Source: Eubacteriales bacterium
Lineage (GTDB): Bacteria; Bacillota; Clostridia; Lachnospirales; Lachnospiraceae
DNA: 14,548 nt
Direction of reading: 5' to 3'
Assembly: GCA_030536565.1 (NCBI GenBank)
Contig: JAUNPT010000048.1
Span: forward strand, 1 to 14,548
The translations under genes and the position numbers were made by a program. Positions 1-5,037 of the stretch are shown piece after piece; position 1 is the first letter of the stretch, and each line of letters begins with the position of its first letter. The notes under the pieces are model-generated. The model had not been told where the DNA came from. It worked only from the letters and a program-made list of their open reading frames with translations, and ran no database searches.

Positions 1-382
1 CATTGTTCCTGTTCTGATAGCTCTGGCCATTCTCACTTCTATTTCCATCCTGCCTTCTCTTATCGCTCTGACCATTTCTGCGGTCATTGCTGTTCTGAGG
101 AAAATATACCTGTGAAATATGTGACTTCTTATCCTCCGGCTTATCTGCTGCCTTATGTTCCACACTATTTTTGTGCTCTGCCAAAGCTTTTACAGGTGCT
201 TCCTTTTCTGATGCAGCATTCTTCTGAACTGGAGCAAATTTTTTCTTTACCTGTGAAATTTCTGCCTCACCTAATCCGCTCATAGTCTTATAAGTCTTTG
301 TTTCATTACTCAGTATATCTATAATTTCTTTTGTTGATATATTCAACTCTTTTGCTAATTCATGAACTCTCATATTTGCCAT
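1..382 (-). CDS. infB: Translation initiation factor IF-2, N-terminal part (cut by window edge)
   Basis: IF-2 is the GTPase that brings initiator fMet-tRNA to the 30S subunit and promotes subunit joining. Only the first 127 residues are in the window. They begin MANMRVHELAKELNIS, matching the small N-terminal IF2_N fold (roughly residues 1-55; the family pattern is a V/I-x-E-L-A-K-E-L helix, then a region ending near the KKKFAP stretch). After it comes a low-complexity hydrophilic linker rich in K, E, N, Q, R and G (about residues 55-127), the variable region that usually separates IF2_N from the GTPase core. The GTPase domain lies beyond base 1. The ATG at 382 was chosen because an AAAGAGG ribosome binding site sits about 4 bases upstream; a second ATG three codons in is less well placed. 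It is the last visible gene of the rimP-nusA-ylxR-ylxQ-infB run, 27 bases after ylxQ. Confidence 0.95.
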   Translation of the reverse strand, partial: MANMRVHELAKELNISTKEIIDILSNETKTYKTMSGLGEAEISQVKKKFAPVQKNAASEKEAPVKALAEHKNSVEHKAADKPEDKKSHISQVYFPQNSNDRRNGQSDKRRQDGNRSENGQSYQNRNN

Positions 383-396
383 TTAACCTCTTTCCC

Positions 397-415
397 GAAT
401 AATCAAAGATTATTC
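397..415 (-). repeat. Perfect 8-bp inverted repeat just upstream of the infB ribosome binding site
   Basis: GAATAATC-AAA-GATTATTC is a perfect inverted repeat with a 3-base loop. In the minus-strand mRNA it would form an AU-rich hairpin whose 5' arm contains the ylxQ stop codon and which ends a few bases before the infB Shine-Dalgarno sequence. No U-run follows, so it is not an intrinsic terminator. A role in infB translation or mRNA processing is inference only. Confidence 0.5.
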
Positions 416-724
416 CAAACCTTGTTTCAAATGCTTTTCTATTGTATTCTTAAAGCCTTCATCTATGATTGCGAGTGATGCCCGGAATTGCTTTCCAATT
501 GCATGCCCCAATTCTTCTTTATCACTAAAAAAATATAACGGGGTCTTGTAAAATTCACACATATTTGAAAACATTTTCTTAGTATTATCCGAGGAATCTC
601 CTGCAACAATAACTATTGCCGCTTTTTTTGTCTTTACAGCCTTTTCTGTTGCAAATTCTCCACTGACAACCTTTCCAGCCTTCTGTGCAAGACCTATCAT
701 GGATAATGCTTTTGTCTTATTCAA
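410..724 (-). CDS. ylxQ: YlxQ, L7Ae/L30e-family RNA-binding protein
   Basis: This 104-residue protein has the length and sequence of YlxQ, a small single-domain relative of ribosomal protein L7Ae. The family binds kink-turn-like RNA, but the target of YlxQ is not firmly known. Visible family traits are the opening helix with GLAQKAGKVVSGE (about residues 11-23), the core strand AAIVIVAGDSSDNT (residues 35-48), the stretch with FYKTPLYFF (residues 58-66), and GHAIGKQFRASLAIID (residues 73-88). The start is a TTG at 724. It has AAGGAG 10 bases upstream and gives the usual eight residues before the GLAQ helix; the first in-frame ATG (codon 9) would remove part of the fold. The gene overlaps the end of rnpM by 8 bases, which suggests translational coupling. 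Position between ylxR and infB is the standard Firmicute arrangement. Confidence 0.93.
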   Translation of the reverse strand: MNKTKALSMIGLAQKAGKVVSGEFATEKAVKTKKAAIVIVAGDSSDNTKKMFSNMCEFYKTPLYFFSDKEELGHAIGKQFRASLAIIDEGFKNTIEKHLKQGLE

Positions 725-989
725 GATTTCCCATCTCCTTTTTCAGTTTATCATACACTTCTTTGGTAGCAGCAGTTTTTAGCGACCTTTCCAGCCCCTT
801 TGTCTTTACTGCCTTATCAAGACATTCAGAATTTGGGCATATATAAGCGCCTCTTCCATTTTTCTTTCCAGTTGTATCTATTATAATGCCTTCTGCCTCT
901 GTTTTAAGGATTCTTATTAAATCCTTTTTATTCTTCATTTCGTGGCAGCCAACACACTGTCTTTGTGGAACCTTTTTTATTGTACCCAA
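717..989 (-). CDS. rnpM: YlxR / RnpM, RNase P modulator family
   Basis: A small basic protein of the YlxR family (DUF448). In Bacillus subtilis the family member was shown to bind the RNase P RNA and lower RNase P activity in vitro, hence RnpM. The hallmarks are near the start: PQRQCVGCHEMKNKKDLIRI, with a CxxC pair, then GRGAYICPNSECL followed by a basic segment with LERSL. The start is uncertain. A GTG at 998 opens the frame but has no well-spaced ribosome binding site. A TTG at 989 has GGGAG about 8 bases upstream, gives a 90-residue protein starting (M)GTIKKVPQRQC, and fits family lengths, so I prefer it. It lies just after nusA and overlaps ylxQ by 8 bases, the conserved arrangement in Firmicutes. 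Confidence 0.93.
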   Translation of the reverse strand: MGTIKKVPQRQCVGCHEMKNKKDLIRILKTEAEGIIIDTTGKKNGRGAYICPNSECLDKAVKTKGLERSLKTAATKEVYDKLKKEMGNLE

Positions 990-1012
990 TTCAATCACTC
1001 CCGTAATCTTAA

Positions 1013-2212
1013 TTATTCCTCAGTTTCAACGGCTGTATCATCAACTGTTGTTTCCTCATCTTCTTCTGAAAATGTTAATTCATCATCAAATTCTTCAAAA
1101 TCATCAGCATCTGCGTTTTCTCCGGCTTTAGCCTGTTCTTCACTCTTAATATCAATACCAAAACCTGTTAACTTGGCTGCAAGACGCACATTCTGCCCAG
1201 CCTTGCCAATTGCAAGTGATAACTGCTGCTCTGAAACAACAATCTTTGCCTTTCTTTCTTCATCATCTGCTACTGCCGAAACCACCTTTGCAGGACTTAA
1301 TGAATTTACAATCAGCTGTGCAGGATTCTCGTCCCATTCAATAATATCTATCTGCTCATTGCCGAGCTCGTTAACTATCGCCTTAACTCTGGCGCCATTT
1401 ATACCTACACATGCACCTACAGGGTCTACATTAGCAACATTAGCTCTTACAGCCATTTTGGTTCTTGAGCCTGCTTCTCTTGCAATACCCATAATCTCAA
1501 CAACACCATCTTTAATCTCTGTAACTTCTTCTTCAAACAATCTCTTTACAAGTTCTGGAGATGTTCTTGAAACTTTAATAACAGTACCCGGCTTTTCCTT
1601 ATTAGACACGCTTACAACATACAGCTTAATCCTGTCGCCTCTCTCAAATATTTCTCCTTTAACCTGGTCTGAAACCTTTAAAGTCGTCTGTGTTCTTCCA
1701 ATATCAACAATAACATTGCCTCTGTCATCAATCCTTTGAACAACACCTGTAATAACTTCTTTTTCCTTTGAATGATATTCATTATATATTGCTGATTTTT
1801 CTTCCTCACGAATTTTCTGAACGATTGTACCCTTCGCATTCTTTGCAGCTCTTCTTGAAAATTCTTCTGACTTAACTTCAACTGCAATTACATCACCAAT
1901 ATTGCAGTCTGGCTTAATTTTTCTTGCATCTTCCAATGAAATTTCTGTAGCAGAAACATACTTTTCAGTATTTTTCTTGTTATTGTCAGCTGTTTCAACT
2001 GGAACTATCACTTCCTCCACAACAGTTCTGTCTGAATAAATATGGAAATCTCCTGTTACTCTGTCAAGAACAACCCTGCCATTCTCTGTTGTATTAAACT
2101 GTGCTTTGTACTCATCCATAAGAGACTTCTCAATTGCGTCAAGCATTACTTCCTTGCTGATTCCATTTTCCTTTTCAAGTGCATCTAAAGCTAATATTAA
2201 TTCTTTGTTCAT
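1013..2212 (-). CDS. nusA: Transcription termination/antitermination factor NusA
   Basis: NusA binds RNA polymerase near the RNA exit channel, promotes pausing and intrinsic termination, and joins rRNA antitermination complexes. The 399-residue product shows the family order: N-terminal polymerase-binding domain (about 1-125, opening MNKELILALDALEKE), an S1 domain (about 150-205, with VVQRIDDRGNVIVDIG), KH1 (about 225-295, with ACVGINGARVKAIVNELG) and KH2 (about 298-358, with LSLAIGKAGQNVRLAAKLTG). The C-terminus is a strongly acidic tail of about 40 residues and lacks the extra acidic repeats of the E. coli protein, as expected in Firmicutes. An ATG at 2224 would add four residues, but the GGAG element lies between the two ATGs and about 6 bases before the ATG at 2212, so I take 2212. 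It follows rimP by 24 bases. Confidence 0.97.
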   Translation of the reverse strand: MNKELILALDALEKENGISKEVMLDAIEKSLMDEYKAQFNTTENGRVVLDRVTGDFHIYSDRTVVEEVIVPVETADNNKKNTEKYVSATEISLEDARKIKPDCNIGDVIAVEVKSEEFSRRAAKNAKGTIVQKIREEEKSAIYNEYHSKEKEVITGVVQRIDDRGNVIVDIGRTQTTLKVSDQVKGEIFERGDRIKLYVVSVSNKEKPGTVIKVSRTSPELVKRLFEEEVTEIKDGVVEIMGIAREAGSRTKMAVRANVANVDPVGACVGINGARVKAIVNELGNEQIDIIEWDENPAQLIVNSLSPAKVVSAVADDEERKAKIVVSEQQLSLAIGKAGQNVRLAAKLTGFGIDIKSEEQAKAGENADADDFEEFDDELTFSEEDEETTVDDTAVETEE

Positions 2213-2236
2213 AATGTACTCCATTCTATTATTGTA

Positions 2237-2701
2237 TTAATCGACAAAAGCCCATCTGATCATTGCCAGATTGCTTCTTTCAAACTTTTTATCTTCTTCA
2301 TCAATCGTAAGGGTAACTGTATCTGTATCATATTCTTTTAATACACCAGTATATTCCTTCTGTCCGTCCACTGATTTATAAAGCTTAATGTCAATCAGTC
2401 TTCCGACACTCCTTACATAATCTTTTTCTTTCTTCAGTGGTCTTAACAGCCCCGGAGAACTCACTTCAAAAATATACTGTTCAGATATATAGTCCTCACG
2501 GTCGAGAATCTCGTTAAATGCCCTGCTCACAAGCTGACAGTCATCAACCGTAATTCCACCCTCTTTATCGATATATACCCTTAAATAATAGTCACTGCCC
2601 TCTTTTACGAACTCAACATCAAACAGTTCAAAATTATTGGCATCGATAATTGGCTGAATCAGCTGTTCTGTTTTTGCTTCATAGCTTTCTCTTTTTCCCA
2701 T
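2237..2701 (-). CDS. rimP: Ribosome maturation factor RimP
   Basis: RimP assists assembly of the 30S ribosomal subunit. The 154-residue protein has the usual length and two-domain layout: an N-terminal alpha/beta domain with LFDVEFVKEGSDYYLRVYID and the GGITVDDCQLVSRA segment, ending in the conserved FEVSSPGLLRPLKK motif (about residues 78-91), then a C-terminal SH3-like barrel with YTGVLKEYDTDTVTL. The frame could open at a TTG at 2743, but that adds 14 atypical residues. The ATG at 2701 has AAAGG about 10 bases upstream and matches family starts. It is the first protein gene of the nusA operon. I see no convincing sigma-A promoter in the 46 bases between the upstream hairpin and the start. 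Confidence 0.95.
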   Translation of the reverse strand: MGKRESYEAKTEQLIQPIIDANNFELFDVEFVKEGSDYYLRVYIDKEGGITVDDCQLVSRAFNEILDREDYISEQYIFEVSSPGLLRPLKKEKDYVRSVGRLIDIKLYKSVDGQKEYTGVLKEYDTDTVTLTIDEEDKKFERSNLAMIRWAFVD

Positions 2702-2747
2702 ACATTCATCGCCTTTCTTATTTAGTTGTACTTCTGCAGACAAATGA

Positions 2748-2783
2748 CAAAAAGCAAAGAGTGGACATATATGCCCACTCTTT
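2748..2783 (-). terminator. Terminator-like hairpin after tRNA-Glu, upstream of rimP-nusA
   Basis: In minus-strand RNA the arms AAAGAGUGGGCA and UGUCCACUCUUU form a 12-bp stem (one G-U wobble) with a UAUA loop, then GC and a run of five U before a G. The wobble pairs only in the minus-strand RNA and is an A-C mismatch in the plus-strand copy, which supports the orientation. It would end the tRNA transcript. The U-tract is short and two bases from the stem, so termination is probably incomplete. Confidence 0.75.
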
Positions 2784-2806
2784 ACCAGTCACTTATAAAT
2801 ACAGAA

Positions 2807-2878
2807 TAGCTCGTAGGGGAGTCGAACCCCTGTCTTCGCCGTGAGAGGGCGACGTCTTAACCACTTGACCAACGAGCC
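2807..2878 (-). tRNA. tRNA-Glu (anticodon CTC)
   Basis: The minus strand folds into a complete 72-base cloverleaf: acceptor GGCTCGT with ACGAGCT (first pair G-T), D arm GTC/GAC with GG in the loop, anticodon stem TCGCC/GGCGA around loop CTCTCAC (anticodon CTC, reading GAG), a 4-base variable loop, T arm AGGGG/CCCCT with loop TTCGACT, and discriminator A at 2807. The 3' CCA is not encoded and must be added after transcription. It has a candidate promoter upstream and a hairpin with a U-run downstream, and sits immediately before the rimP-nusA operon. Confidence 0.97.
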
Positions 2879-2893
2879 AAATAAGCTGCTGCC

Positions 2894-2910
2894 TGCCAGT
2901 AATACTGGCA
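2894..2910 (-). repeat. Hairpin in the tRNA-Glu leader
   Basis: TGCCAGT-AAT-ACTGGCA is a perfect 7-bp inverted repeat with a 3-base loop, about 16 bases before the tRNA 5' end and downstream of the candidate promoter. No U-run follows, so it is not a terminator. It may isolate the leader so that the tRNA folds correctly or mark a processing site; this is inference. Confidence 0.5.
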
Positions 2911-2928
2911 CCGCAACCGTACTTGCAT

Positions 2929-2957
2929 ATATTACACTATAGTTTAAAATAATGCAA
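2929..2957 (-). promoter_or_regulatory. Candidate sigma-A promoter for tRNA-Glu
   Basis: On the minus strand TTGCAT (2957-2952) and TAATAT (2934-2929) are separated by exactly 17 bases. Transcription would start near 2922, about 43 bases before the tRNA. The -35 matches the consensus only in its TTG. The spacing and -10 are reasonable, and the same -35 hexamer with a 17-base spacer precedes the membrane-protein gene near 5000. Confidence 0.45.
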
Positions 2958-2984
2958 GCTTTTTTTTAATTTTTTACCATTTTT

Positions 2985-4463
2985 TTATTTTTTTGTCTGC
3001 TTCTGCGATGGTTTTTCTGTCGGTTCTTGTGTTGGTTTTTGCGTTTCACTCTCCGGCAGTGTCTCTGTTTCTTTTGCAATAACAGTTATTACAACAGTTT
3101 TTTCTATTCTTCCCTTTTTAGGGTCCGTAAAAGAGTACACAACCTTATAAATCCCAGCCCTGTTGTATGCGTCACTGGATTCAACCTCATTACCATCAGC
3201 GTCATACACAAAATACTCATAGGCCGCATCATAACCTATTGAATTTTTCGCAGCTACACCATTCTGAAGGTCATACGTATCACCTTCCGTCAATGTAACA
3301 TTTTCTGATGGCACCACTATTGCCGCTTCATGATTATTGTCGGGTTTATAATTAGCATATGTAAAAAATGCCAGATTCATATCTACATTTCCTGAAATTC
3401 CAGGAACTGTGCCTGTACTTGTATACTGCCACATCTGATAGCCCCAGTCAAAGCCTGGAAGATCATCACCATACTGATAGTCAACTCCTGTGCCATAATA
3501 TTTGTAGAAATACTGTGCCATCCATATTTTATAGCCTGCCGCAAGCTGCGCTGTATCAATTTCATTATAAAAATCACTTTTACATGTGTAAATCATTGGC
3601 GAATATCCCGCACTTTTCACAACATCACAAAATGTCTTACATATTTTAGTTTTATCAGCCATACTTACACTATTAATCCTATAACCGCTGCCTGTCTCAT
3701 AATCAATAGCAACTGGATAGGTAATATTATAGTTTTTGATGAGATTCACTGTCATACTTGCTTCCTCATACGCCTCACCGACGGTTGTTGCCTGAGAGAA
3801 GAAATATACTCCTACCTGTATGCCATTAGCAAGTGCTCCCTGAATATTTTTTGTGAAATAAGGGTCCTCGTAAAGACTCCCTGTTCCATATCCACGTCCT
3901 GCACATTTTATAATTGCAAACTTAATACCAGAATCAGCTACTGCTCTCCAGTCTATGTCGGCCTGCCACTGTGATACATCAATGCCCCGAACCAGTTCAT
4001 TTACTTCATATACAGTTGAAGGAACTGTATCAACCTGCGTATCATCTACTATCTCTGTCTTAACATCTTCCTGCTGTGCTACCTCAGCCTCGGAAGCATC
4101 AACAATTTCAAGATTTTCCATAGCGATAATTTCAACACTGCCCGATGCAATCATTTCTTCTATATCAGCAGACGTCGTTTCTTCCTCTGTAACTGTTTCT
4201 TCCTGAGGCTGTTCTGCCCATGTTGTAGTTTCTGCCTGCGTTACTGTAGGTAATTTAATAGTTTCTTCCTGAGTCGTATTAATAGTTTCTGCATTCACCT
4301 GCAGATGGTTATTCCTATGCACTATCCCAGCTACAGTTATCCCTGCCCCGATTGCACCTGCTATTGTAACGCAGGAGGCAATAACCATAACCCTTGTATG
4401 TTCAACTGCGGCAGCTTTAATAGCGCCTGCAAGCTTCTTAACAGCTTCAATCAACCTATTCAT
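2985..4463 (-). CDS. Membrane-anchored GH25 muramidase with C-terminal Ig-like domain
   Basis: A predicted cell-wall lysozyme (glycoside hydrolase family 25, cutting the MurNAc-GlcNAc bond of peptidoglycan) of 492 residues. A basic amphipathic start is followed by one hydrophobic segment (about 25-47) that can act as a signal anchor. Next comes a Thr/Glu-rich acidic linker (about 50-155). The GH25 barrel (about 158-372) opens RGIDVSQWQADIDW (Asp162), carries FAIIKCAG, has the catalytic DxE as AIDYET (Asp254, Glu256), and ends with MWQYTSTGTVPGISGNVDMN. Residues about 385-463 resemble a bacterial Ig-like (DUF5011-type) domain, then a Pro/Thr/Glu/Lys tail. The catalytic residues are intact. The ATG at 4463 has AAGGG 7 bases upstream. 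It follows the membrane-protein gene by 16 bases, so the two are probably cotranscribed. No terminator is seen after it; the end is A-rich. The biological role (cell separation, turnover or competition) is not determined. Confidence 0.93.
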   Translation of the reverse strand: MNRLIEAVKKLAGAIKAAAVEHTRVMVIASCVTIAGAIGAGITVAGIVHRNNHLQVNAETINTTQEETIKLPTVTQAETTTWAEQPQEETVTEEETTSADIEEMIASGSVEIIAMENLEIVDASEAEVAQQEDVKTEIVDDTQVDTVPSTVYEVNELVRGIDVSQWQADIDWRAVADSGIKFAIIKCAGRGYGTGSLYEDPYFTKNIQGALANGIQVGVYFFSQATTVGEAYEEASMTVNLIKNYNITYPVAIDYETGSGYRINSVSMADKTKICKTFCDVVKSAGYSPMIYTCKSDFYNEIDTAQLAAGYKIWMAQYFYKYYGTGVDYQYGDDLPGFDWGYQMWQYTSTGTVPGISGNVDMNLAFFTYANYKPDNNHEAAIVVPSENVTLTEGDTYDLQNGVAAKNSIGYDAAYEYFVYDADGNEVESSDAYNRAGIYKVVYSFTDPKKGRIEKTVVITVIAKETETLPESETQKPTQEPTEKPSQKQTKK

Positions 4464-4479
4464 TTAATTCCCTTCTTTT

Positions 4480-4956
4480 TTATACAAAGCTAAAAATCGC
4501 ACCAAATACACCTGCACTTGCAACACCCATTATTATACCTGCAAGCAGCACACCAAGCAGCACCGCAATAACACTTTTCTTAAAGCCCATGTCAAGGAAG
4601 CTGGCTGCAAGAGTTCCAGTCCATGCACCTGTACCTGGAAGCGGAATGCCTACAAATAACAAAAGTGCAACAAAAAGCCCTCTTCCCGCCTTTTCCTTTA
4701 ATTTTTGTCCACCCTTATGGCCTTTTTCAATACAGAATGTGAAGAACTTTCCAATATACTTCTTATCTCTCCCCCATTCAAGAACTTTTCTGGCGAACAG
4801 ATAAATAACCGGAACCGGAAGCATATTTCCAATGACACAGACAATATACGATTCCAGCAAAGGCAGCTGGAAAGCCTGTGAATAAGGAATTGCTCCTCTA
4901 AGCTCAATAAGCGGCACCATCGAAATCAAAAATATTATAAGATACTTTTTTAACAT
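4480..4956 (-). CDS. Small integral membrane protein, COG2426 / 'small multidrug export' family
   Basis: A 158-residue polytopic membrane protein. The family signature is clear: PLIELRGAIPYSQ at about 15-27 and GIPLPGTGAWTG at about 103-114. Hydrophobic segments lie near 5-25, 36-56, 94-115 and 124-156, with a basic cytoplasm-like loop (about 57-92) between them. The family name (Sm_multidrug_ex, PF06695) is historical; I know of no solid proof of drug export, and a relation to DedA-type lipid transporters has been proposed from fold predictions. The two signature motifs resemble each other, suggesting a pair of re-entrant loops. The frame opens at a TTG at 4971, but the ATG at 4956 has AAGGA about 8 bases upstream and gives the typical MLKKYLIIFL start. 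A candidate promoter precedes it and the muramidase gene follows at 16 bases. Confidence 0.88.
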   Translation of the reverse strand: MLKKYLIIFLISMVPLIELRGAIPYSQAFQLPLLESYIVCVIGNMLPVPVIYLFARKVLEWGRDKKYIGKFFTFCIEKGHKGGQKLKEKAGRGLFVALLLFVGIPLPGTGAWTGTLAASFLDMGFKKSVIAVLLGVLLAGIIMGVASAGVFGAIFSFV

Positions 4957-4991
4957 AACAAATCCTTTCAACTATAATTCATACCTACTAA

Positions 4992-5020
4992 ATAATACAT
5001 AAGACATATAGAATATGCAA
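4992..5020 (-). promoter_or_regulatory. Candidate promoter between polC and the COG2426 gene
   Basis: On the minus strand TTGCAT (5020-5015) and TATTAT (4997-4992, one mismatch to the -10 consensus) are 17 bases apart, in the AT-rich 81-base gap after polC. The predicted start lies about 30 bases before the ATG at 4956. No terminator hairpin is visible after polC, so read-through may also contribute. Confidence 0.5.
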
Positions 5021-5037
5021 GTAAATAAAAATTAAAT

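Noticed and set aside
942..1739. A 265-codon open frame on the plus strand, antisense to nusA and the start of rnpM.
   Set aside because: It is a Ser/Thr/Leu-rich mirror of the nusA frame with no family resemblance, and nusA is unambiguous over the same bases.
2719..2750. TTGTCA at 2750-2745 as the -35 of a rimP promoter.
   Set aside because: No acceptable -10 hexamer lies 16-18 bases downstream, and the -35 overlaps the terminator U-tract.
2922..2968. Plus-strand inverted repeat followed by eight T, resembling a terminator on the plus strand.
   Set aside because: There is no plus-strand gene to terminate, the loop is long (23 bases), and the repeat arms coincide with the better-supported minus-strand promoter.
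2961..2996. A7 and A8 runs around the muramidase stop codon as possible slippage or frameshift sites.
   Set aside because: Both alternative frames hit stops after only a few Lys-rich residues, so a frameshift would not add a domain.
4998..5037. A terminator for polC.
   Set aside because: Only a 5-bp AT stem is visible, with no U-run; not enough to call one.
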